Shown: positions 18,601 to 27,450 of the stretch, one piece after another
How positions within the stretch are numbered: the first letter of the stretch is position 1
How the letters are laid out: every line of letters begins with the position of its first letter
NCBI RefSeq assembly: GCF_001439685.1
Contig: NZ_JYLH01000002.1
Location: forward strand, 1 to 64,000
Direction of reading: 5' to 3'
DNA length: 64,000 nt
Source of the DNA: Pseudomonas libanensis
GTDB lineage: Bacteria > Pseudomonadota > Gammaproteobacteria > Pseudomonadales > Pseudomonadaceae
Translations under genes and position numbers: made by a program
Notes under the pieces: generated by a model
The model's database searches: none
Told to the model about the DNA's origin: nothing
The model's input: only the letters and a program-made list of their open reading frames with translations

Positions 18601-19196
18601 GTGACACGCCAGACACCCGGATACACGGGATTGAAGCCATCGTCGTCGGCGCTTCCGCCGGCGGCGTCGAGGCGCTGCTGACGATTTTTGGCCAACTTCC
18701 AGACACCTTCGCCTTGCCGATCATTGCCGTGCTGCACCTGCCGGATGAGCGCCGCAGCCAACTTGCGCAAGTCTTTGCGCGGCGCCTGAGCATTCCGGTC
18801 AAGGAAGCCCGGGACAAAGAGCCGGTGGAGGCGGGCACCTTGTACTTTGCCAGCCCCGGCTATCATCTGTCAGTGGAGCATGACCGTAGCCTGTCCCTGA
18901 GCCAGGAGGACCGCGTGCACCACTCCCGGCCCGCCATCGACTACCTGTTTGCCTCGGCTGCCGACGTGTATGGGCCGCGCCTGCTCGCGATCCTGTTGAC
19001 CGGCGCCAACCAGGACGGCGCGAGCGGCCTGGCCCACGTCAAGCAATCGGGCGGCACTACCGTCGTCCAGGACCCCCAGGAGGCGCGCATGGCCGTGATG
19101 CCCCTGGCCGCCCTGGCCTTACACACACCTGACCATATTCTTTCCTTGGGCCGTATCGGCTCATTGCTGGCTTCCCTGGAACCCTACCCATGTTAA
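18597..19196 (+). CDS. Stand-alone CheB methylesterase domain
   Basis: A 199-residue CheB catalytic domain without the usual receiver domain. The triad is visible: Ser20 in VGASAGG, His47 in VLHLP and Asp140 in TGANQDG. It would hydrolyse glutamyl methyl esters made by the preceding CheR, whose gene it overlaps by 4 bp (ATGA). Lacking a receiver, its activity cannot be switched by its own phosphorylation. It may be controlled by the neighbouring kinases or be constitutive. Confidence 0.9.
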   Translation: MSDTPDTRIHGIEAIVVGASAGGVEALLTIFGQLPDTFALPIIAVLHLPDERRSQLAQVFARRLSIPVKEARDKEPVEAGTLYFASPGYHLSVEHDRSLSLSQEDRVHHSRPAIDYLFASAADVYGPRLLAILLTGANQDGASGLAHVKQSGGTTVVQDPQEARMAVMPLAALALHTPDHILSLGRIGSLLASLEPYPC

Positions 19197-20383
19197 GTAC
19201 TGTCCAGGCCAAACTGCTGATCGTTGACGATCTGCCGGAAAACCTGCTGGCTCTCGAAGCGCTGATCAAGCGCGAGGATCGCCAGGTCTTCAAGGCATTG
19301 AGTGCCGACGAGGCGTTGTCCCTGTTGCTGGAACACGAATTCGCCATGGCGATCCTCGACGTGCAGATGCCCGGCATGAACGGTTTCGAGCTGGCCGAAC
19401 TGATGCGCGGCACCGAAAAGACCAAGAACATCCCGATCGTGTTCGTCAGCGCCGCCGGCCGCGAACTCAATTACGCCTTTAAGGGCTATGAAAGCGGCGC
19501 CGTGGATTTCCTGCACAAGCCGCTGGATATCCACGCGGTCAAGAGCAAGGTCAATGTGTTCGTCGACCTGTATCGCCAGAGCAAGGCCATGAAGCTGCAA
19601 GTGGAAGAGCTGGAGCGCAGCCGCCGCGAGCAGGAACTGTTGCTGGCGCGCCTGCAGGCCACGCAGGCTGAGTTGGAGCAAGCTGTGCGCATGCGTGACG
19701 ACTTCATGTCGATTGTCGCCCACGAAGTGCGTACGCCCCTTAACGGGCTGATCCTGGAGACCCAGCTGCGCAAGATGCACCTGGCCCGGGACAACGCCGC
19801 GGCGTTTACGCTGGACAAGATGCACGCCATGGTCGACCGCGATGAACGCCAGATCCAGAGCCTGATCCGCCTCATCGAGGATATGCTCGACGTGTCGCGC
19901 ATTCGCACCGGCAAGCTGTCGATCCGCCCGGCCCGCTGTGACTTGAGCCAACTGGTGCGCAACTTGGTGCAGAACTTCGCACCGCAAGTGGCGGCCGCGG
20001 AGTCCTCGATGCAACTGCAGGCTGACGAAGCGGTGGAAGGCAATTGGGACGAGTTCCGGATCGAGCAGGTGATCACCAACCTGCTGACCAACGCCCTGCG
20101 CTACGGGGCCAAGAGCCCGGTGGAAGTGCGGGTGTATAGCGAGCATGGCGAAGCGCGGGTAGAGGTGCGTGACCATGGCATCGGTATCAGCGAAGAGAAC
20201 CAGAAGCGCATTTTCCAGCAGTTCGAGCGGGTCTGCGCCAACCACGTGACAGCGGGCCTGGGCCTGGGTTTGTTTATTTCCGAGCAGATCGTCGCGGCCC
20301 ATGGCGGCACCATCGAGGTCGAGAGCCGGATAGGCGAGGGCGCGCTGTTTCGCGTGTGCCTGCCCCTTGAAGCGGCCGAGTGA
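19190..20383 (+). CDS. Receiver-histidine kinase hybrid (REC-HisKA-HATPase)
   Basis: A 397-residue soluble kinase. An N-terminal receiver (residues 5-125; LLIVDDLPENLLALEAL, Asp in ILDVQMPGMNG, Lys in LHKPLD) is joined by a coiled coil (130-170) to HisKA with the phosphoacceptor in VAHEVRTPLN (about residue 180). The ATPase is recognisable by NLLTNALRYG and GLGLGLFIS. It overlaps cheB by 7 bp. The receiver probably takes phosphate from the upstream hybrid kinase and tunes this kinase's output. Confidence 0.9.
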   Translation: MLSTVQAKLLIVDDLPENLLALEALIKREDRQVFKALSADEALSLLLEHEFAMAILDVQMPGMNGFELAELMRGTEKTKNIPIVFVSAAGRELNYAFKGYESGAVDFLHKPLDIHAVKSKVNVFVDLYRQSKAMKLQVEELERSRREQELLLARLQATQAELEQAVRMRDDFMSIVAHEVRTPLNGLILETQLRKMHLARDNAAAFTLDKMHAMVDRDERQIQSLIRLIEDMLDVSRIRTGKLSIRPARCDLSQLVRNLVQNFAPQVAAAESSMQLQADEAVEGNWDEFRIEQVITNLLTNALRYGAKSPVEVRVYSEHGEARVEVRDHGIGISEENQKRIFQQFERVCANHVTAGLGLGLFISEQIVAAHGGTIEVESRIGEGALFRVCLPLEAAE

Positions 20384-20461
20384 AATCAATCGTCACCTCG
20401 ACGCAACCTCTGCGTGACCCCATGGTCGTAACAGCAGCAATTGACCGGACAAAGGCTTCCC

Positions 20462-20839
20462 ATGAGTGAAGATGCGCAAGATGTCGTACTGATCGTCGAG
20501 GACGACGAATCCATTATGTTTGTGCTGGGTGAGTACCTGGCAGGCTTGGGCTACCGGGTCTTGAAGGCGATCGATGGGGAGCAGGCCTTCGAAATCCTCG
20601 CGACCAAGCCGCACCTGGACCTGATGGTCACCGACTATCGCCTGCCTGGCGGGATTTCCGGGGTGCAGATCGCCGAACCTGCGATCAAATTGCGCCCGGA
20701 ATTGAAAGTGATCTTTATCAGCGGCTACCCGCAGGAGATTCTCGACTGCCACAGCCCGATCACGCGTAATGCGCCCATCTTGGCCAAGCCGTTTGATTTG
20801 GATACGTTGCAGGAGCATATCCAGCGTTTGCTCGCATGA
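20462..20839 (+). CDS. Single-domain response regulator
   Basis: A 125-residue receiver domain (VLIVEDDESIMFVLGEYL, Asp in MVTDYRLPGG, ISGYP, Lys in LAKPFD) without output domain. ATG 20462 is chosen because AAGG lies upstream at about 20453. It follows the receiver-kinase by 78 bp in the same direction and is likely the last gene of the signalling operon. FixJ-like RR-only proteins of this kind often act as phosphate sinks or relay carriers. Confidence 0.85.
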   Translation: MSEDAQDVVLIVEDDESIMFVLGEYLAGLGYRVLKAIDGEQAFEILATKPHLDLMVTDYRLPGGISGVQIAEPAIKLRPELKVIFISGYPQEILDCHSPITRNAPILAKPFDLDTLQEHIQRLLA

Positions 20840-20880
20840 AGAGTGCGGCGCCCAATCAGGACGCCGTGTACTTCAGTGAC

Positions 20881-23800
20881 TCAACTTTTTGCCTTCTTAA
20901 CATTTGCGTTTAGCTGGCTGGCTGGCGTGTACGCATACTGCCAACCGACTTTTCCGCCGAGCCCATCGATAAAATCTTGAAGACCTTTGTGGTCGCCACC
21001 GCTGATTTTGTAGACCGTCATTCCGCCGCTTTGCTTAAGAGGATGGCCACTCTTGAGCATTGCCAAATCCAGGTCCGGGCTATTGGTATTGAAAAGGATT
21101 AACTCGTTGTTATTGGCTTTTTGTATATAGACAGTGTGGGCAAAGTCCCCCCCCTCATTGGCATGCTTGAAATTGAGAAACCCGGACTCGGTAATTTCGG
21201 CGGGGTTGAAAGTGGTTTTTATGCCGTCGGGCTTGATGCCCATGAGTTCGAGATAACGGGTTGAGTAGTTGGTACCACCGTCGCGGCCTGTGGCAGCTTT
21301 GACGGTATCGTATACTTCAGGCGAAAGGGTTTTTTCAGCTTGCCCCACACGCATGGACGCCTCATAACAGATCAGCCCTTGATTGTCCGGGTTCGAGTGC
21401 AGTTTCTCCCAATTCAATTGCAGCTCTCGGCTGGAAAGGGCACGTGGCTGGCCTGAGGGGATCAAGGGTTTGTCATACAGCTCGACAACCTCGGAATCGA
21501 ATATGTTGTTTTTTTTCCGCCACTCGTTGTCGTGTTCAAAAACATTGAACTCTAACTGGTTTCGATCGGTACCGTGAGTTTTATAGGGTACGTCCAGTTT
21601 TTTGTCGCGGACGTGTTTATCCAGGCCCGCGTGCATGAAGTCTGAGCTCTCGAATTTTGCCAGTCCATAATTAGGGTCGTTAAACCAAAATACTTTTTTG
21701 CCATCTTCGATTTTAACACCGGCGGCCATTGCATGGCCCGGCGCGTCGATCATGATGGATTTGGGGGGCGTAAGACCGTCCAGTTTTTTTACCATGCCCT
21801 CTACAGACAGGAGTTCCGAGGTTTTTCCGGCATAGAAGGCGGTTTTGGTTTGAGTTCTTTGCTGTAGCTTATTCAGATTTTCGATGAAGCGCCTGCACGC
21901 CGGGTCCGAGGGGAAAGCCGCGGCGGTATACAGGTTCTTAATAAAGGTTATGTCCTTTCCTTCCTCCATGGCCGTCGCCATTAAGCGCGAGAAGGCGGCG
22001 CATTGGCCTTCAGACAACTGGGATGTCATGCCTATATAAGAAGATTGCGGTATGGGAAACACAGTCCCGAAGCGCGGTTCTATATTATCTGTGAAGCGGG
22101 CGGCACCACGCCTACCAAACTCGTAAGCATATTCATCGTATTTTCTGACAATGATCCCTACTTGCTCAGCTGTGAAGTCGCCGTTATTGACCAATGACAT
22201 AAAGTCAGCCGGCTTTTTTGCTTTTGACAAGCCTGGAACATTGTTCGCGTCGCCAATGCGGTAACCATCATCAAAATCTGTCTTGCCCCGATGAGCATTA
22301 ACAGCTTTATTCCATTGCTTGATCACATCATCGCTGATGGTGCGCCCGGAGGAGGAAGAGCTGGCGGTCGCCCATTTTTTGAAATCATCCACTTCTATTC
22401 GGGGGGACGGCAGGAAGTCCTTTAGCGGCAGGCCCCGAGGTTTTAGGGTGACAGGGTCCAAGGCATACCAATGGCCGTTCCATGTCACCGCTGCGACTTC
22501 TGCAATTTCTCCATTAATCTTGGCGGTGCCTATCGCTCCGGCGTCGAAGTTACTGAAGATCTTTTTTATCACATCATATTTGTCAGCCCCGGACATGGCC
22601 CATTCGATGAATTTTCTGGCGCCGAGTGAGGCGAGTTGTTTTCCGCCCGTTCCCAGGGTTTTCAGCAACGCGCCTGCGCCGTCCAATGGGTTGAGCGAGC
22701 TGACGACGGCACGCGTCAGGATTTTTGCCCCACGCGTGAGGTGTCGAAACGCGGACGCCCCTGTGTTCAGCGCTTTGGCGCCTTTTGCGGCAGCGCCGAG
22801 GGCGACAAAAAAACCCAGGGCATCAAGAGCCAAGTCAGTGATGCCGGCGCCGATATTACCTTTCGAAAAATTATCGATGGCAGAGTAAAGTGGAACAAGA
22901 TTAAGGAAGAATTCGCCTACTTTCTTGTTGATAGTCTCTTCGGTCTCGAACGTCGTCATGCCTTGAGCCATTTTTTTATACGACTGAACGTCGACAAGTT
23001 TTAACTTGGCACCCGCGATATACCGTGTCCTCTCGCTAAAGTAACTTTTTGGAGGATGCACAGCGTTTGTCTGGTCGAGTGATTTTTCTGTATGTCCATC
23101 AGGAGGACTTACTGGCGCCAGGAGCTCAAAGGAATCTCCAAGTTTCATTCCCTTGGGTATAGGGGCTCTCTTGCTCGGCACAGGACCGATTTTGAAATCA
23201 TTCATATCATCCCGTTTCAGGATGGTGTTTTTTTGCCAGTCAATTTCATAAGTCTGTGTTTTTCCGTCGAGGGTGCTGCGCAAAAAAATCTTTGACTCAT
23301 TCCTGGGTAAGTTTGTTAAAACGCCAGTCGTATGGGGGCGGTAGACGGTAAATTGTTGAGCAACGGTGAGCTGCCCGTATTCGATCATCTTACGGTCAGC
23401 GATGGGCAATGAGGCGATCAAATGTTTGGTTTGCGCAGCGATGGCGGCTTCATAGCTATCAACGTAGGCGGAAAACTCCCGTTCAAATTCAGCCTTTAGA
23501 TCTGATACCAATGAACGTTCAGTGCTCAATCCTGCACGAATAGCCGGCAAGCTTATTTTTTTATTGCTTGACCGCCATTGTGAGTCGCTAGGCCCGAGTC
23601 GGTTCGTAAGGAATAAATCCAATACCGAATAAGGGCCAGGAAAGTCGTACTTGGAACTGTCGCGGGTGATGCATTTTTCTAGAAGTTCTTCCCGGGACAA
23701 GTGCGGCAATAACGACAGTAACTTTTCCATTACCTTGTTATGAAACTCAGGCATCTGTGTTGCAAACGCTGTGGAGGCTGCGCTCAGCTCAGTCACTTGC

Positions 23801-25620
23801 AATTTAAATGCGCGATGTACGTCCTCCATCTCCGAGTCTGTATAGGCATCGTCAGGCTTTACAGCAATGATGCCTTGGGCAACGCCCCAGTCTTTGAGTG
23901 CATCGTTTTGGGCGCGATGCTCAACGAGCCGTTCTTCTGAAGTGAGCGGTATCTCGTCTGCCTGGCTCATGACCTGTGCAAACGTCATCTTGCTGGTTGA
24001 GCCCGGCGCCTGGGCTTCAAGACGCGCTACTGCGGTCGTAAAACTCACCCATGTATGTGAGCCGAACGTCACCTGCTCAGGTACATCTTTGATCAAGAGA
24101 TGTGGCGCCTTGCGAGATAACAGCACGGCCACGGCGAGCGCCGCGGTCTGAGGCGTGGCTTTTTTCATCTTGACCAGGTGATCAGCCATCGCGTTTCTTA
24201 TAAAGGACGCACTCTTGCCCGATAACTCTGCGTCGGCGAAGTTGAATCCCGCAGCTGTGGTTCTCGCCGAGGTGGGCGAAAACCGGTGCAGGTCCTGTTC
24301 CAATGAGAGCGAAAGCGCCGCAAGCATCCACTCTTGCAGCGATGTAGGTGAGGCCAGTTCGCCCAGCTTGGCTTCGGCTGAGGCCCCCATTCCTCGTGCC
24401 TGAGTTGTCTTGAGAATATCGGCGAGCAGACTGTGAGGATCGTCATTGACGTTGGCCAAGTTCCGGGTCCAATGTGCCAACAAGTTGTCATCTGGTTCAT
24501 CTTTCAATACATGACGAATTATGGCGTGAAGCTGGCGCTGATCCTCAATGCTCAATAGCGTAGGCGATGAAAGCGCTCCACCCAGATCACCCAAGGTAGG
24601 CTTGATCGGCGGCGCTCGGCGCAGGGCTTTTGCCACCATCATCAATTCATCGTAGTTCGTCGGAATCGTTATACCTTCGTCAACCATGTACTGGTGCAGG
24701 CTGACAGCGTCTTTGGGGCCCAGGTTGTGTTCTCGAGCATAGGATGACTCGGGATCTACGGGGAATACGATCTCTTTAAAAATCTTTAGTTGGGCGTCAG
24801 TGAAAGGGGCGGAGCGTTGTACGTCAGAGCTAAAGGCATTAGCGCTATTGGATGCTGTTTCAAGCTTTGCAACCAGACTTCCAACGAGTTGTGCACTCAA
24901 GGCGCTTCGATTGTTCAAGTCACCCAGTTGCGATTTTTGAACGTTTAAGTCTTCTTTGAAAGGACTATGCGTCTCTGCGTATGTAAAGGGTGTCTGCAAT
25001 AATCCTTCGGCGTACGCCGTGATGCTCGCTGTTTGCTCAGCCTGGGGGAGGGAATCATTGATAGGTATAGGTTTACCGTGAAACCCGGCGATTTCTGACA
25101 TGCTCGCCGTGGTCTCTGTACCGACTGAAATAAAGCCGCCCAAGGGGGCTAGCGTTTTAGCGGCGCTCATGAGCACCTCGCGCCCAGCAAAGTCCTTTAA
25201 ATCGACGGTTCCAAAGCCGAACGCTCCCGGAATGATCAGGGTACCGTTATTGACATCGATCATGGTTCGCTTTGACAGCACAATATTTTTCTCGGCTGCC
25301 CACCGCTTCATCTCAGCGCTTTGGAGAATGTTGTGAAGATGCGTTCGCCATTTTCCGTAGGTTGACGTCGCAGGGATATTCTCAACCGTTACTTTGCGTG
25401 GGTCTTGATTGCTGGATATGTGCTTTTTCACCGTTTGCGCAAACAGCGTGGCCAACTCGCTGTCCGCGTTGGCCGCGGGAATGTCATCTGTCAACGGCGC
25501 TGTACTTGTTATTGGCGGGTGGGTGAGAGCGATTGGGGCTGGCGGCGCGACTGTTATGTCCCCCGAGGGGGGGAGTCCTACAGAAGGGGATTGAGGAGCA
25601 GCGAAAGCGATTGTCGTCAT
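20881..25620 (-). CDS. Large putative toxin/effector with two cysteine-protease-like segments
   Basis: A protein of 1579 residues, or 1593 if the ATG at 25662 is used; ATG 25620 has AGGA upstream. No signal peptide is seen. The N-terminus is Pro-rich and the first 880 residues are unrecognised. A hydrophobic Gly/Ala-rich stretch follows (about 900-970; VPLYSAIDNFSKGNIGAGI...), as in large Pseudomonas toxins of the dermonecrotic/Mcf kind. Next comes a segment like YopT/AvrPphB (C58) proteases: Cys1207 in EGQCAAFS, His1296 in GHAMAAG and Asp1315 in NDPNYG. A second papain-like set follows: Cys1418 in LICYEAS, His1495 in FAHTVYI and Asn residues after LFN. Base composition is clearly lower in GC than its neighbours. 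It is probably horizontally acquired; delivery route and target are unknown. Confidence 0.75.
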   Translation of the reverse strand: MTTIAFAAPQSPSVGLPPSGDITVAPPAPIALTHPPITSTAPLTDDIPAANADSELATLFAQTVKKHISSNQDPRKVTVENIPATSTYGKWRTHLHNILQSAEMKRWAAEKNIVLSKRTMIDVNNGTLIIPGAFGFGTVDLKDFAGREVLMSAAKTLAPLGGFISVGTETTASMSEIAGFHGKPIPINDSLPQAEQTASITAYAEGLLQTPFTYAETHSPFKEDLNVQKSQLGDLNNRSALSAQLVGSLVAKLETASNSANAFSSDVQRSAPFTDAQLKIFKEIVFPVDPESSYAREHNLGPKDAVSLHQYMVDEGITIPTNYDELMMVAKALRRAPPIKPTLGDLGGALSSPTLLSIEDQRQLHAIIRHVLKDEPDDNLLAHWTRNLANVNDDPHSLLADILKTTQARGMGASAEAKLGELASPTSLQEWMLAALSLSLEQDLHRFSPTSARTTAAGFNFADAELSGKSASFIRNAMADHLVKMKKATPQTAALAVAVLLSRKAPHLLIKDVPEQVTFGSHTWVSFTTAVARLEAQAPGSTSKMTFAQVMSQADEIPLTSEERLVEHRAQNDALKDWGVAQGIIAVKPDDAYTDSEMEDVHRAFKLQVTELSAASTAFATQMPEFHNKVMEKLLSLLPHLSREELLEKCITRDSSKYDFPGPYSVLDLFLTNRLGPSDSQWRSSNKKISLPAIRAGLSTERSLVSDLKAEFEREFSAYVDSYEAAIAAQTKHLIASLPIADRKMIEYGQLTVAQQFTVYRPHTTGVLTNLPRNESKIFLRSTLDGKTQTYEIDWQKNTILKRDDMNDFKIGPVPSKRAPIPKGMKLGDSFELLAPVSPPDGHTEKSLDQTNAVHPPKSYFSERTRYIAGAKLKLVDVQSYKKMAQGMTTFETEETINKKVGEFFLNLVPLYSAIDNFSKGNIGAGITDLALDALGFFVALGAAAKGAKALNTGASAFRHLTRGAKILTRAVVSSLNPLDGAGALLKTLGTGGKQLASLGARKFIEWAMSGADKYDVIKKIFSNFDAGAIGTAKINGEIAEVAAVTWNGHWYALDPVTLKPRGLPLKDFLPSPRIEVDDFKKWATASSSSSGRTISDDVIKQWNKAVNAHRGKTDFDDGYRIGDANNVPGLSKAKKPADFMSLVNNGDFTAEQVGIIVRKYDEYAYEFGRRGAARFTDNIEPRFGTVFPIPQSSYIGMTSQLSEGQCAAFSRLMATAMEEGKDITFIKNLYTAAAFPSDPACRRFIENLNKLQQRTQTKTAFYAGKTSELLSVEGMVKKLDGLTPPKSIMIDAPGHAMAAGVKIEDGKKVFWFNDPNYGLAKFESSDFMHAGLDKHVRDKKLDVPYKTHGTDRNQLEFNVFEHDNEWRKKNNIFDSEVVELYDKPLIPSGQPRALSSRELQLNWEKLHSNPDNQGLICYEASMRVGQAEKTLSPEVYDTVKAATGRDGGTNYSTRYLELMGIKPDGIKTTFNPAEITESGFLNFKHANEGGDFAHTVYIQKANNNELILFNTNSPDLDLAMLKSGHPLKQSGGMTVYKISGGDHKGLQDFIDGLGGKVGWQYAYTPASQLNANVKKAKS

Positions 25621-25779
25621 TGATGGATTTTCCTGGTCGATGCCATTGAAGTGTTTTTTCATACGTAGCGCATTAACGCTTCGTGGAAAAAGACAGGCGT
25701 CGATTCCATCTTTTATTTATATATAAATGACAATTTGTTAGAGACGGACAGCGTACCGAGCCGTACAGACAGGTCGTAT

Positions 25780-27450
25780 TTATGCCCGGATCATTTCCCG
25801 AACCTTCGCTGTGAGTAAGTCAAAGGTGAAAGGCTTGGTGATCAACTGCATCCCCGGGTCCAGGAAACCACCGCGCACCGCTGCATGCTCGGCATAACCG
25901 GTAATGAACAGCACCTTGAGTTCAGGGCGAATCTGCCGGCCTATTTCTGCCAGTTGCCGGCCATTCATACCGGGTAAGCCCACGTCGCTGATCATTAGGT
26001 CAATACGCAGTTCGGACTCAATGATCGGAACCGCCGTGTTCGCGTCTCCGGCCTCGATAAATCCATAACCCAGTTCTTTGAGCACGGCGCTGACCAACAC
26101 CCGTACGGCAGGGTCATCCTCGACGATCAAGACCGTTTCCCCTGCATTGGCAAACGGCGGCAATGTCGGGTTGAGCGGCGCCTGGGCTTGGGTCTCACCA
26201 ATAAAACGCGGCAGGAACAAGCTGACCGTAGTGCCTTTGTTGACTTCGCTGTGGATGGTCACATGCCCACGAGACTGGCGAGCGAAGCCGTAGATCATCG
26301 ACAGTCCCAGCCCCGTGCCCTGGCCGATGGGTTTGGTGGTGAAAAACGGATCGAACACGCGGCCCATCAAGTGTTGTGGAATACCGCAGCCGTTGTCGCT
26401 GACACTCAGCTCTACGTAATCGCCTGGGGTCAAGGTGCCGTAGGCGGCGGTAAAAACACTGTCGAGGTGGCGGTTAGTGGTTTCCACGGTCAGTGTGCCA
26501 CCGGCGGGCATGGCGTCGCGCGCGTTGATCACCAGGTTGAGCAGGGCGCTTTCGAGCTGGTTCGGGTCGGCCTCGGCCGTCCACAAGGCGTCGCTCAAGC
26601 GCATGTCCAGGCTGATACTTTCGTTGATACTGCGTTGCAACAACTCACCCATGGAGGTGACCAACTGGTTGATCTGCACGGGCTTGGAATCCAGCGATTG
26701 TCGACGGGAGAACGCCAGCAGTCGGTGGGTGAGGCTGGCCGCGCGGTTGGCGGAGGTCACGCCCAGGTCGATCAAGCTGTCCAGGTCATCCAGTTTGCCT
26801 CGCGCTACACGCCGGCGCAGCAGTTCCAGGCTACCGATAATGCCGGTAAGCATATTGTTGAAGTCATGAGCGATGCCTCCGGTCAGTTGGCCGACGGCTT
26901 CCATTTTCTGCGACTGGCGCAGGGCCTCTTCGTTGTGACGCAGTTGAGCTGTGCGTTCTTCTACTTGCTGTTCGAGGGTTTCCAGGGTGCGCTGTAGACG
27001 CAGCTCACTCTCGCTCAAGTCAATCAACCGGTCCCGCGCTTCGTACTGGCGACGCCGACCGCGCAGGGCGGCGCTGACCAGGCTGATCAAGGTGATGGGA
27101 TGGAACGGCCGCTCCAGAAACGTGACGTTGCCCAGCAAGCCGCTCAGGCGGGTCGAGCCGTTCTGCTCTTTGCCGCCATGCTGGGTCATCAGCACGATAG
27201 GCAGGTCGGACCACGCCGGCTGCTGATGCAACTGCTCAAGCAAGGGTTCCAGATCTACGCCACGTAGCGCCTCAGCGGCAATGATGAGCAGGCCGGCGCC
27301 CTGCGTCAGCTCTTGGCACAGGGCTGCCAGGCTGTTGGCGACGATCCCGCTGTAGCCAGCTTCGTTAAGCATCATCAGCGCCAATGAGCCATCGCGGCCC
27401 ATGGGTGCCAGTACGATGGCGCGCTCGGAGGCGGGAGAAAGAGCCGGCAC
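25780..27450 (-). CDS. Hybrid histidine kinase (pseudo-receiver, HisKA, HATPase, REC)
   Basis: A 556-residue soluble kinase. Residues 10-130 resemble a receiver domain but lack a clear phosphoacceptor context (AAEALRGVDLEPLLEQL). A coiled coil is followed by HisKA with GGIAHDFNNMLTGI, the ATPase (NLVINARDAMP, GTGLGLSMIYGF) and a C-terminal receiver (LIVEDDPAVRVLVSAVL, Asp in MISDVGLPGMNG, Lys in ITKPF). The GTG start at 27450 shares one base with the TAG of the KaiC-like gene, so the two are co-translated and likely work together. Confidence 0.88.
   Translation of the reverse strand: MPALSPASERAIVLAPMGRDGSLALMMLNEAGYSGIVANSLAALCQELTQGAGLLIIAAEALRGVDLEPLLEQLHQQPAWSDLPIVLMTQHGGKEQNGSTRLSGLLGNVTFLERPFHPITLISLVSAALRGRRRQYEARDRLIDLSESELRLQRTLETLEQQVEERTAQLRHNEEALRQSQKMEAVGQLTGGIAHDFNNMLTGIIGSLELLRRRVARGKLDDLDSLIDLGVTSANRAASLTHRLLAFSRRQSLDSKPVQINQLVTSMGELLQRSINESISLDMRLSDALWTAEADPNQLESALLNLVINARDAMPAGGTLTVETTNRHLDSVFTAAYGTLTPGDYVELSVSDNGCGIPQHLMGRVFDPFFTTKPIGQGTGLGLSMIYGFARQSRGHVTIHSEVNKGTTVSLFLPRFIGETQAQAPLNPTLPPFANAGETVLIVEDDPAVRVLVSAVLKELGYGFIEAGDANTAVPIIESELRIDLMISDVGLPGMNGRQLAEIGRQIRPELKVLFITGYAEHAAVRGGFLDPGMQLITKPFTFDLLTAKVREMIRA

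Noticed and set aside
19193..20389. A long minus-strand frame opposite the receiver-kinase
   Set aside because: Antisense shadow of a clear REC-HisKA-HATPase gene.
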